A DNA stretch of 34,576 nt, taken from the NCBI GenBank assembly GCA_025929425.1, contig JAICME010000015.1, forward strand, positions 1-34,576, in the 5' to 3' direction. Position 1 is the stretch's first letter. Each line of letters opens with the position of its first letter. Under the pieces are notes generated by a model, which was given only the letters and a program-made list of their open reading frames with translations, made no database searches and was not told the DNA's origin. Origin of the DNA: Thermoleophilia bacterium (GTDB taxonomy: Bacteria; Actinomycetota; Thermoleophilia; Gaiellales; Gaiellaceae). This document shows, one piece after another, positions 23,068-31,857 of the stretch. The position numbers and the translations under genes are program-made.

Positions 23068-23774
23068 CGCGCGATTTGGTCTACGGCCGGCGTCCGGTGC
23101 GGGAGGCTCTGCGCGGGCCCCGCGAAGTCCTCGAGCTGTGGGCGAGCGAGCGAGCGGTCAGAGGCGAGCCGTGGCTGCGAGAGCTCGAGCGGCCAAGGGT
23201 GCAGACGAAGCTCGAGCGTGACCTGGCCGAGGCTGCGGGCACCCGCGACCATCAGGGAGTCGTCGCCTGGTGCGCGCCGTTCCACTACGCCGACGCTTTC
23301 GAGCTCGCGTCCGGCCCGGCGCCGCTTTTGGCGTGTCTCGACCAGGTCAGCGACCCACGGAATCTCGGCGCCGTCATCCGGGCCGCCGACGGTGCAGGCG
23401 CGGCCGGCGTCGTCGTCCCGGCGCACGGTTCGGCAAGAGTCACCGCTGCCGTCTGCCGTGCCTCCGCCGGAGCCGTCGAGCACGTGCCTGTCGCCGTCGT
23501 ACCCAATCTCGCCCGCTATCTCGCGGAGATCAAGAGCGGCGACATGTGGGTCGTGGCAGCGGCCGGCGAGTCTGGAACGCCGATGTGGAAGGCCGACCTC
23601 TCCGGCGGGATCGCGTTCGTCTTCGGCGCGGAGGGCAAAGGGCTGCGGCCGCTCGTGCGGAGGACGTGTGATCTCGAGGTCTCGATCCCGCAGCTGGGAC
23701 ACGTGGAGTCGCTCAACGTCAGCGTCGCCGCCGCGGTCCTTCTCTACGAGGCGCGCCGGCAGCGCGATGCCTGA
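23064..23774 (+). CDS. rlmB: 23S rRNA (guanosine-2'-O-)-methyltransferase RlmB (TrmH/SpoU)
   Basis: 236 aa. N-terminal substrate-binding domain (LVYGRRPVREALRG) and C-terminal SpoU knot with motif 1 SDPRNLGAVIRAADGAGAAGVV, motif 2 FVFGAEGKGLRPLV and motif 3 IPQLGHVESLNVSVAAAVLLYE, which bind SAM. It methylates G2251 of 23S rRNA in E. coli. GTG 23064 overlaps the cysS stop (GTGA). Confidence 0.92.
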
Positions 23775-24201
23775 GCCGACCCTCTACCTCTTCGACGGCT
23801 TCAACCTCCTGCACGCGGGAGGCTTCGGCTCGCCCGAGGAGCTGAGAGACCTGCTCGCGAGCTGGGTCGCGGCGCAGGGCGCTCGCGGAGTGCTCGTGTT
23901 CGACGGCCAGGGGACGAACGAGCGGCACGGACCGCTCGAGGTGCGCTGGGCCAAGGATGCGGACGCGCTGCTCGAGCGGCTCGCAGCCGAGCATCGGAGC
24001 ACGGGAGAGGTCGCGATCGTGTCCTCCGACGCGGCTGTTCGCAGTACGGCGGGCATCGAAGTGCGGAAGATCGCGTCCCAGACGTTCCTCGGCGAGTTCT
24101 CGCGGCCGAGTCAGCCGCCGAGCCGTCGAGGCGACCTCCGCGATCGTCTCGACCCCGAGACGCTGGCCCGTCTCGACCGGTTACGCCGCGGCGAACGCTA
24201 G
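23767..24201 (+). CDS. YacP-like NYN-domain (putative RNase) protein
   Basis: 144 aa. NYN/PIN-like fold: LYLFDGFNLLHAGGF at the N-terminus supplies the first acidic residue, VLVFDGQGTNERHG the second, and VAIVSSDAAVRSTAG the third cluster. C-terminal tail basic. In Bacillus the homologue yacP lies in the same gltX-cysS-rlmB-sigH order. It overlaps rlmB by 8 nt. Confidence 0.85.
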   Translation: MPEPTLYLFDGFNLLHAGGFGSPEELRDLLASWVAAQGARGVLVFDGQGTNERHGPLEVRWAKDADALLERLAAEHRSTGEVAIVSSDAAVRSTAGIEVRKIASQTFLGEFSRPSQPPSRRGDLRDRLDPETLARLDRLRRGER

Positions 24202-24252
24202 AAGCCGCTAGCGTCCTGGGTCCGGACCAAGTTGGGTCCAGAGCAATTCGAC

Positions 24253-24281
24253 TTGTAAAAATTTGGACCGCTTGCTATCTT
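24253..24281 (+). promoter_or_regulatory. Promoter of the sigH-like gene
   Basis: TTGTAA (24253-24258), 17-bp spacer, TATCTT (24276-24281), each 4 of 6 to consensus, ahead of a 5' leader with GGGAGG before ATG 24332. Just upstream, GGTCCGGACC (24220-24229), GGGTCC (24234-24239) and TTTGGACC (24262-24269) form a cluster of GGTCC/GGACC elements that may be operator sites. Confidence 0.5.
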
Positions 24282-24331
24282 CGCCTCGACCACAGGGTGA
24301 GACTTACACCCTCGAGACGCCGGGAGGCGCC

Positions 24332-24994
24332 ATGGCTGCTCGCGCAGCGACCGCACGCTCGCCGCAGAAAGTTCAACGAGAGCTAGAGGATCTACAGCTC
24401 GTCCTCAAAGCCCGAAACGGCGACGGCGTCGCGATGGACGCCCTCATCCGCCGCTACACGGGATTCGTGCGCCTCAAGGCGAGCTCGTATTTCCTGGCGG
24501 GCGGAGACAACGACGACCTCCTGCAGGAGGGGCTGATCGGCCTCTACAAGGCGGTCCGCGATTTCCGTTCCGACAAGGAAACCTCGTTCCGGAGCTTCGC
24601 CGAGCTCTGCGTCACCCGGCAGATCATCACCGCGATCAAGACGGCGACGAGATTCAAGCACGCGCCTCTGAACACCTACGTCTCGTTCAGCCACACGCCG
24701 GCCGGGCAGGACGGCGAGGGCGAGTGCACGCTCGGCGACGCGTTGCCGGGGCCCGCGGTTCACGAGCCGCCGCTCGTCGTGATCTCGACCGAGGAGCTAC
24801 AGAGCCTCGTCTTCAGCCTCGGGACAGGTCTCTCGTCGCTCGAGGCGGACGCGCTGCGCCTCTACCTCGAGGGCTCGTCCTACGAGGACATGGCCGAGCG
24901 GCTCGGCTGCGACACGAAGACGATCGACAACGCGCTGCAGCGGGTCAAGCGCAAGATCCTCTCCCACCAGAAGGGCCGCGAAGTCCTTCAATAG
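24332..24994 (+). CDS. sigH: SigH-like RNA polymerase sigma factor
   Basis: 220 aa. Region 2 is clear: ALIRRYTGFVRLKASSYFLAGGDNDDLLQEGLIGLYKAVRDF and SFRSFAELCVTRQIITAIKTATR. Region 4 is at the end: GLSSLEADALRLYLEGSSYEDMAERLGCDTKTIDNALQRVKRKI. This is the Bacillus SigH/SigF-related group, and the gltX-cysS-rlmB-yacP-sigH order supports the name. The Shine-Dalgarno GGGAGG supports ATG 24332. It has its own promoter. It is often found in this place even in non-sporulating actinobacteria. Confidence 0.88.
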   Translation: MAARAATARSPQKVQRELEDLQLVLKARNGDGVAMDALIRRYTGFVRLKASSYFLAGGDNDDLLQEGLIGLYKAVRDFRSDKETSFRSFAELCVTRQIITAIKTATRFKHAPLNTYVSFSHTPAGQDGEGECTLGDALPGPAVHEPPLVVISTEELQSLVFSLGTGLSSLEADALRLYLEGSSYEDMAERLGCDTKTIDNALQRVKRKILSHQKGREVLQ

Positions 24995-25016
24995 GGGGCG
25001 CTACGCTGGTCGCCGT

Positions 25017-25089
25017 GCCGGAGTAGCTCAGCTGGTAGAGCACCTGATTTGTAATCAGGCGGCCGTCGGTTCGAGTCCGACCTCCGGCT
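25017..25089 (+). tRNA. tRNA-Thr (anticodon TGT)
   Basis: 73 nt. Acceptor GCCGGAG (25017-25023) pairs with CTCCGGC (25082-25088), discriminator T. D-arm AGCTCAGCTGGTAGAGC, anticodon stem CCTGA/TCAGG with loop TTTGTAA giving TGT, and T-arm GTCGG-TTCGAGT-CCGAC. CCA is not encoded. Confidence 0.97.
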
Positions 25090-25111
25090 TTCTTTCTGCT
25101 TCGCGTTCGTT

Positions 25112-25495
25112 CTACGTCCGTGCTCGGCCGAGTAGCGCTTCCAACGCCCGCGGCAACTCGTCCTCCAGGCGTGCCTTGCGCACGTAGTCGTTGGCGCCCG
25201 CGCTCCGGATCTCGAGCACGCGCTCCTCGTAGTCGTGGCCGCTCACGGCCACGATCGGCAGCTCCGGCGCCGCAGCTCGCAAGAGCCGCGTCGCCGCGAC
25301 GCCGTCGAGAACCGGCATCTCGATGTCCATCACGACGGCGTCGAAGGCGTGCCGCTTCGCGAGGTCGACGGCAGCGCGCCCGTTGCGGGCACGGCCGGCC
25401 ACGGCGAAGCGCTCGTCCTGCTCGAGCAGGAGCTCTATGGCCTCGAGGAACGACTCGTCGTCCTCCGCGACGAGAATCCGGAACGGAATTACCAC
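25112..25495 (-). CDS. Single-domain response regulator (CheY-like receiver)
   Basis: 127 aa, only a receiver domain: acidic pocket in VAEDDESFLEAI, phospho-acceptor Asp in AVVMDIEMPVLDG, then VAVSGHD and the conserved Lys in NDYVRKARLEDEL. No DNA-binding or output domain, so it must act by protein contact. GTG 25495 follows GGAG directly, so the true start or mode of initiation is uncertain. No histidine kinase is nearby. Confidence 0.85.
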   Translation of the reverse strand: MVIPFRILVAEDDESFLEAIELLLEQDERFAVAGRARNGRAAVDLAKRHAFDAVVMDIEMPVLDGVAATRLLRAAAPELPIVAVSGHDYEERVLEIRSAGANDYVRKARLEDELPRALEALLGRART

Positions 25496-25540
25496 CTCCG
25501 CTGGGTTGGGTTCCCGTCTTGAAAGCCCTGAATCGCCCTC

Positions 25541-26503
25541 TCAGTCGAGCGCCTGCCGGAGGTCACCCCAGAGAGTCTCGGGATCCTCGAGACCGACGCT
25601 GAGACGCAGCAGTCCGGGCGGCACGCGCTCGCCCTCCCAGCGGCTCCGGCTCTCGATCAGGCTCGTCACCCCGCCGAGGGACGTTGCGTTGACGATCGTC
25701 CTGGTCGACGTCTCCACCTTCCGTGCGGTCTCGGCGTCGGCGACGTCGAACGAGAGCAGGCCTCCGAGGCCGGGATAGCGCACGGTCTCGACTGCCGGAT
25801 GCTCCCGCAGCCGCTCGGCGAGAAGGGCGGCCGTTTCGGTCTGTCGGCGCACGCGAAGCTCGAGCGTCTGCAGGCCGCGCAGCAGCAGCCACGCGGGGTC
25901 GGGGGCCGCCACGATGCCGGTGCGGCTCCGGAAGGTGCGTAGCTCCTCCGCAACGGCTTCGTCGCGGCAGGCGACCGCGCCCAGCAGCGCGTCGTCGTGG
26001 CCCGCGAGGTACTTCGTCGCGCTGTGGAGGACGAAGTCCGCACCGTGCTCGAGCGGGCGCAGATGCACGGGTGTCGCGACGGTCGCGTCGACGACGACGG
26101 GCGCCGGATGGGCGGCTGCCGCCTCGAGGTCGGGCATCGTCAGATAGGGGTTCGACGGCGCTTCGAGCCAGACGAGCTGGACGCCGTCCGGTGGCGGACC
26201 GGTCTGGTCGAACTCGACGACGCGAACGCCCCACGGGGCCAGCGTCGCGAACGTGAGACCCGTGCCGTAGTAGCAGCCCTCCGCGAGCGCGATCGTGTCG
26301 TCGGGACCGAGCAGCGACAGGACGAGCGCCGTCGTCGCGCCCGCGCCCGACGGAAAGAGGAGCGCCGTGCCGCCTTCGAGCTCGCTCAGCGCCGTCTCGG
26401 CCGCGGAGACCGTCGGGCTGCCGAAGCGCTGGTAGGAGAACTCTCTCGGCTCCCCGCGCTCGTCGTAGGACCACCGGGTCGATCGGTCGAGTGGCTCGCT
26501 CAT
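25541..26503 (-). CDS. Cys/Met-metabolism PLP-dependent enzyme
   Basis: 320 aa, cystathionine gamma-synthase/lyase family. PLP lysine in LHSATKYLAGHDDALLG, substrate loop LEAPSNPYLTMPD, phosphate site SGAGATTALV, and C-terminal ESRSRWEGERVPPGLLRLSVGLEDPE. It is about 60 residues shorter than the usual 380-400, mostly at the N-terminus and in loops, yet the motifs are intact. Whether it is a synthase, lyase or gamma-elimination enzyme cannot be decided. Ten bp separate its start from the stop of the MFS gene, so it is probably in the same transcript. Confidence 0.85.
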   Translation of the reverse strand: MSEPLDRSTRWSYDERGEPREFSYQRFGSPTVSAAETALSELEGGTALLFPSGAGATTALVLSLLGPDDTIALAEGCYYGTGLTFATLAPWGVRVVEFDQTGPPPDGVQLVWLEAPSNPYLTMPDLEAAAAHPAPVVVDATVATPVHLRPLEHGADFVLHSATKYLAGHDDALLGAVACRDEAVAEELRTFRSRTGIVAAPDPAWLLLRGLQTLELRVRRQTETAALLAERLREHPAVETVRYPGLGGLLSFDVADAETARKVETSTRTIVNATSLGGVTSLIESRSRWEGERVPPGLLRLSVGLEDPETLWGDLRQALD

Positions 26504-26513
26504 TCCGCCGAGC

Positions 26514-27746
26514 CTATACGGGCTCCGGCTGGAGCTCGTCGAGCCGCCCCATCCGGGCGAGCGAGGGAAAGAGCCGCCGCCACGACGACGCGACCCCGAT
26601 CATCACCGCTCCGCCGGCGACGACCGCGGGCACGGTTCCGATCAGCCGGGCCACGGCGCCCGACTCGAACGCGCCGAGCTCGTTCGAGGCGCTGATGAAG
26701 ACCCATTCCACCGCGCTCACCCGGCCCTGCAGCTCCGGCGGTGTGACGAGAAGAACCGTCGTCGCACGGATGTTCATGCTGATCATGTCGACGAAGCCGC
26801 TGACCGCCAAAGCGGCGAGAGAAAGCGGCAGGGAGCGCGAGAGCCCGAACACGATCATCATCGCGCCGAACGCGCCGACGACCGCGAGCAGCGTCGGGCC
26901 TGCCCGGTAGTGGAGCGGTTTGCGTGTCAGGAGCAAACCCGCGACGAGCGCGCCGACCGAAGGCGCGGTGCGCAGAGCTCCGAGTCCGACCGGCCCGACG
27001 TCGAGGATCGTGCGGGCGAACACCGGCGCCAGCGCGATCGAATCGCCGAGGAGCACGGCGACGAGGTCGAGCGAGATCGCTCCGAGCAGCATTCGCGTGC
27101 GCACGATGAAACCGATCCCGGCGGAGAGGTTCCGCCAGTTCAGCTCTGTCGCGGGAGCCACGGCCACGCGCGCGGTGACTCCGAGGATCGTCACGCAGGC
27201 GACGAGGAAGAGGGAAGCGGCCGTGATGTACACGGTGACGGGTTCCACCGCGAAGATCACCCCGCCGAGCGCAGGGCCGACCACGATCCCCGCCTGGTTC
27301 GCGACGCTGCGGAGCGCGACCGCGCCCGGCAGGAGCTCCGGCGGGACGATCTCCGGGGTGAGCGCGCGGCCGGCCGGGTTCGTCACAGCCGACGCGATTC
27401 CGGCCGCCACGGCGATGGTGAGGAACGGCCACAGCTTGTGGGCGCCGGAAAGCGTGATCACGACCAGGACCGCGGCGATCGCCACCTGGACTGCCAGCCC
27501 GGCCGCGACGACGATCCGGCGCTCGACCCGGTCGGCGAGCTGGCCGGCGGGGAGGGCGAGGATCGGCAACGGCACGAACTCCGCGAGCCCGACGAAACCG
27601 AGGTCGAGAGGGTTGCGGTGGATGGCGTAGACCTGCCAGCCGATCGCCACCACGAGCATCTGCAACGCGAGGCCGTTCGCCAGCGAGGAGATCCAGAGCA
27701 GCGCGAAGTCACGCAGGTGGAGCGCGGCGGGCAGGCGGTGCCTCAC
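26514..27746 (-). CDS. MFS transporter (EntS/MFS_3-like)
   Basis: 410 aa, 12 helices. The first helices ([30 protein letters not shown]) and the loop [13 protein letters not shown] match the MFS_3 exporter group. Mid-loop [23 protein letters not shown] and [13 protein letters not shown] are typical. Substrate unknown. I chose GTG 27746 because TAACGT lies 8 nt upstream (leaderless) and an earlier start would overlap the divergent carboxylase gene. Confidence 0.85.
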   Translation of the reverse strand: MRHRLPAALHLRDFALLWISSLANGLALQMLVVAIGWQVYAIHRNPLDLGFVGLAEFVPLPILALPAGQLADRVERRIVVAAGLAVQVAIAAVLVVITLSGAHKLWPFLTIAVAAGIASAVTNPAGRALTPEIVPPELLPGAVALRSVANQAGIVVGPALGGVIFAVEPVTVYITAASLFLVACVTILGVTARVAVAPATELNWRNLSAGIGFIVRTRMLLGAISLDLVAVLLGDSIALAPVFARTILDVGPVGLGALRTAPSVGALVAGLLLTRKPLHYRAGPTLLAVVGAFGAMMIVFGLSRSLPLSLAALAVSGFVDMISMNIRATTVLLVTPPELQGRVSAVEWVFISASNELGAFESGAVARLIGTVPAVVAGGAVMIGVASSWRRLFPSLARMGRLDELQPEPV

Positions 27747-27772
27747 GAGCGCGAACGTTAGGCTCCGCGGCA
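27747..27772. promoter_or_regulatory. 26-bp divergent leaderless promoter, MFS versus pccB
   Basis: Minus strand: TAACGT (27760-27755) 8 nt before GTG 27746. Plus strand: TAGGCT (27759-27764) 8 nt before GTG 27773. The two TAnnnT boxes overlap by two bases. Neither gene has a Shine-Dalgarno. Confidence 0.45.
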
Positions 27773-29320
27773 GTGGCCGAGACACACGAAACGACCGCCG
27801 GCAAGCTCGAGTGGATGCAGGAGGTGCGCGAGCAGGCCCTCCACGCGGGCAGCGAGAAGGCGGTCTCTCGTCGCCGCGAAGAGGGGAAGCTCCTCGCCCG
27901 CGAGCGCGCCCTGAAGCTCTGCGATCCGGGCTCGTTCGTCGAGCTCGACCGCTACGTCCGCCACCGCGAGTCGAACTTCGGGATGATGAAGCGTCGCCCG
28001 TACGGCGACGCGGTCGTGACGGGCTACGGCACGATCTTCGGCCGCAAGGTCTTCCTCTTCTCCCAGGACTTCACCGTCTTCGGCGGGTCGCTGAGCGAGG
28101 TCTTCGCCGAGAAGATCTGCAAGGTCATGGACCTGGCCGTGAAGTACGGCTGCCCCGTGATCGGGATCAACGACTCGGGCGGAGCCCGGATCCAGGAGGG
28201 CGTCGTCTCCCTCGCCGGCTACGCCGAGATCTTCTGGCGCAACGTGCAGGCTTCGGGGGTCATCCCGCAGATCTCGCTCGTGATGGGGCCGTGCGCGGGC
28301 GGCGCCGTCTACTCGCCCGCGATGACGGACTTCGTCTTCATGGTCGAGGGCTCGTCGTACATGTTCATCACCGGCCCCGACGTCGTGAAGACGGTGACGG
28401 GGGAAGAGGTGACCTTCGAGGAGCTCGGCGGCGCGGCGACGCATGCGACGAAGTCGGGTGTCGCGCAGTTCACGGCGCCGGACGAGGAGACCTGCCTCGA
28501 GGACGCGCGCTACCTCCTCTCGTTCCTGCCGCAATCGAACGCCGAGCGGCCCGCGTGGAGCGCACCGAGCGATCCGGCCGATCGCGAGGACGCCGAGCTC
28601 GACACTCTCATCCCCGATCACCCGAACAAGCCGTACGACATGCACGAGGTGATCCGGCGCGTGGTGGACGACGGCGAGTTCCTCGAGGTGAGCGAGCGCT
28701 GGGCCGAGAACATCGTCTGCGGCTTCGCCCGGCTCGGCGGCCACCCGGTCGGTGTGGTCGGCAACCAGCCGCAATCCCTCGCCGGAGTGCTCGACATCGA
28801 CGCCTCGAACAAGGCGGCTCGCTTCGTCCGTACCTGCGACACCTTCAACGTTCCGCTGCTCACCTTCGTCGACGTCCCGGGTTTCCTGCCGGGGACGGCG
28901 CAGGAGTGGGGCGGGATCATCCGCCACGGCGCGAAGCTCCTCTACGCCTACTGCGAGGCGACGGTGCCGAAGCTCACCGTGATCACGCGCAAGGCGTACG
29001 GCGGCGCCTACGACGTCATGAGCTCCAAGCACATCCGTGCCGACTTCAACTTCGCCTGGCCGACCGCGGAGGTTGCAGTGATGGGGCCGGAAGGAGCGGT
29101 GAACATCATCTACCGCGACCGGCCGGACGAGGAACGTCCCGCCCTGATCGCGGACTACAAGCAGACGTTCGCGAATCCCTACAGCGCGGCCGAGCGTGGC
29201 TACGTCGACGACGTGATCGAGCCGCGACGGACGCGGCCCGTGCTCATCGACGCGCTCGAGACGGCGCTGACGAAGGCGGAGCCGCGGCCGCGCCGCAAGC
29301 ACGGCAACATCCCGCTCTAG
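27773..29320 (+). CDS. pccB: Acyl-CoA (propionyl-CoA) carboxylase beta subunit
   Basis: 515 aa carboxyltransferase subunit that moves CO2 from carboxybiotin to acetyl-/propionyl-CoA. Motifs: [22 protein letters not shown] (N-terminal crotonase half), [17 protein letters not shown], then [44 protein letters not shown] (C-terminal half), and the family end RKHGNIPL. Full length. The alpha (biotin carboxylase) subunit begins 4.7 kb downstream at 33982. Probably leaderless from GTG 27773. Confidence 0.93.
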   Translation: MAETHETTAGKLEWMQEVREQALHAGSEKAVSRRREEGKLLARERALKLCDPGSFVELDRYVRHRESNFGMMKRRPYGDAVVTGYGTIFGRKVFLFSQDFTVFGGSLSEVFAEKICKVMDLAVKYGCPVIGINDSGGARIQEGVVSLAGYAEIFWRNVQASGVIPQISLVMGPCAGGAVYSPAMTDFVFMVEGSSYMFITGPDVVKTVTGEEVTFEELGGAATHATKSGVAQFTAPDEETCLEDARYLLSFLPQSNAERPAWSAPSDPADREDAELDTLIPDHPNKPYDMHEVIRRVVDDGEFLEVSERWAENIVCGFARLGGHPVGVVGNQPQSLAGVLDIDASNKAARFVRTCDTFNVPLLTFVDVPGFLPGTAQEWGGIIRHGAKLLYAYCEATVPKLTVITRKAYGGAYDVMSSKHIRADFNFAWPTAEVAVMGPEGAVNIIYRDRPDEERPALIADYKQTFANPYSAAERGYVDDVIEPRRTRPVLIDALETALTKAEPRPRRKHGNIPL

Positions 29321-29350
29321 CCGGCTCGTCTTGGCCGACTCCGGCTCCTA

Positions 29351-29369
29351 GTGCTACTGTGAGCAGCAC
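29351..29369 (+). promoter_or_regulatory. Inverted repeat before the GntR gene, candidate auto-operator
   Basis: GTGCT (29351-29355) and AGCAC (29365-29369), spaced by 9 bp, end 1 bp before ATG 29371. A TACTGT box (29355-29360) lies inside it, so a GntR dimer bound here would cover the promoter. Confidence 0.45.
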
Positions 29370-29370
29370 G

Positions 29371-29718
29371 ATGCTCAAGGTCAAGATCGATCGGCAGGAA
29401 CCGACCGAGCTCTTCGAGCAGGTGGCGGCCGAGATCCGGCGCGCGATCGCGGACGGCGAGGCCAAGCCGGGGGAGCGGCTCCCGCCGGCCCGCGACCTCG
29501 CAGCCGTCCTCGACGTGAACACGAACACCGTGCTGCGGTCGCTCCGGCTCCTCCGAGACGAGGGCCTGCTCGAGTTCAGGCGCGGCCGCGGTGTCACCGT
29601 CGCCGGCACGCCGGAGAAGAGCGCCGTGATCGTGCGCGCCCGGGAGCTCGTGCGCTTCGCGCGGCAGCAGGGCTATCGTCGCGACGAGCTGATCCAGCTC
29701 ATCGAAGAGATCGTGTAG
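29371..29718 (+). CDS. Short GntR-family regulator (YtrA-like)
   Basis: 115 aa. N-terminal GntR winged HTH: LFEQVAAEIRRAIADGEAKPGERLPPARDLAAVLDVNTNTVLRSLRLLRDEGLLEFRRGRG. The C-terminal part is only about 40 residues of helix, with no ligand domain, as in the YtrA subfamily. YtrA regulators usually sit beside ABC transporters; none is here. Confidence 0.88.
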   Translation: MLKVKIDRQEPTELFEQVAAEIRRAIADGEAKPGERLPPARDLAAVLDVNTNTVLRSLRLLRDEGLLEFRRGRGVTVAGTPEKSAVIVRARELVRFARQQGYRRDELIQLIEEIV

Positions 29719-29750
29719 CTCGCTCTATCGGTTCCAGTTGTGGGGCGCCT

Positions 29751-31553
29751 CTACACGGCGACGAGGTCGTCGCGCGACGGCCGTAGCTCGTCGGCCAGCG
29801 CCTTGACGACCGCCGGGTCGAACTGCGTCCCCGAGCAACGTTCGAGCTCGGCGAGCGCGTCCCGCTCCGGAATGGCTCGCCGGTAGGCGCGGTCGGACGT
29901 CATCGCGTCGAAGGCGTCGGCGACGAAGATGATGCGCGCACCGAGCGGGATCTGGTCGCCCGCGAGCTTGTTCGGATAACCGGCGCCGTCCCACCGCTCG
30001 TGGTGGTGGAGCACCCACTCGGCAACAGGCTGGACGCCCAGGCTCTCGAGCATCCGGAACCCGACCTGCGGATGGCGCTCGAGCATGAGCCGCTCGGCCT
30101 CGCTGAGCGTGCTCGCCTTGCGAAGGACCTCCTCCGGGATTGCGAGCTTTCCGAGGTCGTGGAGGTTGCCGGCGAGCCGCGTCAGCTCGATCGCCGGCTC
30201 GTCGGCGCCGAGGCGGCGCGCGATCCGCGCCGAGTAGTCGCCCACACGCTGGGAGTGGCTGCCCGTGTACGCGTCGCGCTCGTCGACGGCCTTGGCGAGG
30301 CTCTCGGCCGCCCGGTACTGCGCCGCGCGATCCGGCGTGTCCGCAACCTGCTCGAGGTTCGAGTGGACGATCGACTCGGAGGCGTAGGCCCGGACGCGGT
30401 TCTTGCCGTCCTTCTTGGCCCAGTAGAGCGCGCTGTCGGCGAGCCGGATCAGCTCGTCCCGGCCGGTTCCGTGCGTGGGATACGTGGCGACGCCGGCGCT
30501 GACGCTCACCGAGCCGACGCCCTCGACGTGGAGACCCGCGACGCGCTCGACGATCGAGCGGGCCACCGCCGATGCCTGCCGCTCGTCGTGACCGGGCAGG
30601 AGCACCGCGAACTCATCTCCCCCGAGCCGGAACGACTCCCCGCCCTGGCGCAGGCGCGAGGCCACCTGGCCGAGCACGAGGTCGCCCACCGGATGCCCGA
30701 AGCGGTCGTTCACGCTCTTGAGGTCGTCGAAGTCGACGAGGCAGAGGGCGAGCGAGGAGCCGGACTCCTCGGCGGCGACGAGCTCCCGCTGGAGTCGCTC
30801 GTGGAAGCTGCGGTGGTTGCCGAGGCCCGTGAGCGGGTCGGTCAGGGCGAGTCGCATCGCGCGGATCGCTTTGTGCGTGGAACGCTGATAGAGGGCGATC
30901 GCGAGCAGCGGCCCGACGAGCGCGATCGAGAGCGGCGGCTGGCGCTGCCACAGCACGATCAGGGTCAGCGCCGCGGAGGCCATGAAGGCGAACGGCGCCG
31001 TCGTCTGCGTGATGTTCTCCCAGGCGATGGTGAAGAACGAGCGACCGGAATCGGCCGAGAGGACCGCGCTGATGAGCACGAGGTTGACGACCCAGTAGTA
31101 GACGAAGCCGCAGAGCAGAACCTGGGCGACGAGGATCCCGACGGAGCTGCCGTCGACGTGCTCCACCGTGAGTCCGGCTGCGAGTGCCGAAAGGGCGAAC
31201 ATCGAAGCGTTGTAGGCGACGCGAAGCGGCGCGCGGTGCTGGAGCAGGTGCGTGAACGTCGGCCCTGCCGTGACGACCAGCACGCCGGCAGGCCAGCCGA
31301 GCAGGATGATCGACGAGATGGAGAAGACGAAACCGAGCGTGACGCCGCCGGCGCCCATTCCCTCCACGGGCACCGGAAAGCGCTCGGCGAGCGCCATGGT
31401 CGCCATCAGGCCGAAGAGCTTCGCGAGGTCGGACGCCGAGGGCGATCCGTCCGCGTAGCGGAAAAGCGCCAGGCCGATGGTGCCGGCTCCCGCGACGATC
31501 ACGGGCGTCGCTATTGCCAGCACCCTGGCTCGAACCGCAGCGGGAGAGCTCAC
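29751..31553 (-). CDS. Membrane GGDEF/HD-GYP dual c-di-GMP enzyme
   Basis: 600 aa. Residues 1-225 form about seven to eight membrane helices (MASE-like sensor). A GGDEF domain follows (DPLTGLGNHRSF at 239, intact active site RLGGDEF at 309-315), so it should make c-di-GMP. The C-terminal HD-GYP domain has AGNLHDLGKLAIPEEV (HD at 465-466) and HHERWDGAGYP (GYP at 525-527), which degrades c-di-GMP. No RxxD inhibitory site is seen four residues before GGDEF. GTG start at 31553. It may act as a switch between synthesis and breakdown. Confidence 0.9.
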   Translation of the reverse strand: MSSPAAVRARVLAIATPVIVAGAGTIGLALFRYADGSPSASDLAKLFGLMATMALAERFPVPVEGMGAGGVTLGFVFSISSIILLGWPAGVLVVTAGPTFTHLLQHRAPLRVAYNASMFALSALAAGLTVEHVDGSSVGILVAQVLLCGFVYYWVVNLVLISAVLSADSGRSFFTIAWENITQTTAPFAFMASAALTLIVLWQRQPPLSIALVGPLLAIALYQRSTHKAIRAMRLALTDPLTGLGNHRSFHERLQRELVAAEESGSSLALCLVDFDDLKSVNDRFGHPVGDLVLGQVASRLRQGGESFRLGGDEFAVLLPGHDERQASAVARSIVERVAGLHVEGVGSVSVSAGVATYPTHGTGRDELIRLADSALYWAKKDGKNRVRAYASESIVHSNLEQVADTPDRAAQYRAAESLAKAVDERDAYTGSHSQRVGDYSARIARRLGADEPAIELTRLAGNLHDLGKLAIPEEVLRKASTLSEAERLMLERHPQVGFRMLESLGVQPVAEWVLHHHERWDGAGYPNKLAGDQIPLGARIIFVADAFDAMTSDRAYRRAIPERDALAELERCSGTQFDPAVVKALADELRPSRDDLVAV

Positions 31554-31635
31554 CGCCGCGCGCGGCGGCCAGGGACAGCCGCGTGCTGTTCACCCGTCAC
31601 CGACTCCTCCCCTACGAGGTTTCGAGCCGGTCTAT

Positions 31636-31737
31636 CTACCAGCCGTAGTTGTGATACGCCATGAGGCTTCCGAGCGCTGCCGCAACCGTGCCGGCCAGGG
31701 CCAGAAGAATCACCAGGCGAAACTTCCACTCAAGCAT
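31636..31737 (-). CDS. 33-residue single-pass membrane peptide
   Basis: Starts at ATG 31737 with GGAGG 6 nt upstream. The peptide begins MLEWKFRLVILLALAG, is one hydrophobic helix, and ends MAYHNYGW. Its initiator overlaps the stop of a possible 16-codon upstream reading frame (31787-31737, TAATG). Small proteins with a WKxRLxL start and a Trp end are found in related actinobacteria, as far as I recall. Function unknown. The remaining gap 31738-31857 holds nothing else I can support. Confidence 0.6.
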   Translation of the reverse strand: MLEWKFRLVILLALAGTVAAALGSLMAYHNYGW

Positions 31738-31857
31738 TATGTGCCTCCGGGGGAGTCGTCATACGGACGCCAGACAAGAGAAATCATGGGTCGGCCCTCG
31801 CCGCGCGGGAATCACCCGATGGAGGTAGCGACGCTCACTCGAAGGGGGGAAATCGGC

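Noticed and set aside
25018-25110. Further tRNA genes beside tRNA-Thr
   Set aside because: Only one cloverleaf can be drawn; the flanks lack T-arm GTTCGANNC with matching acceptor stems.
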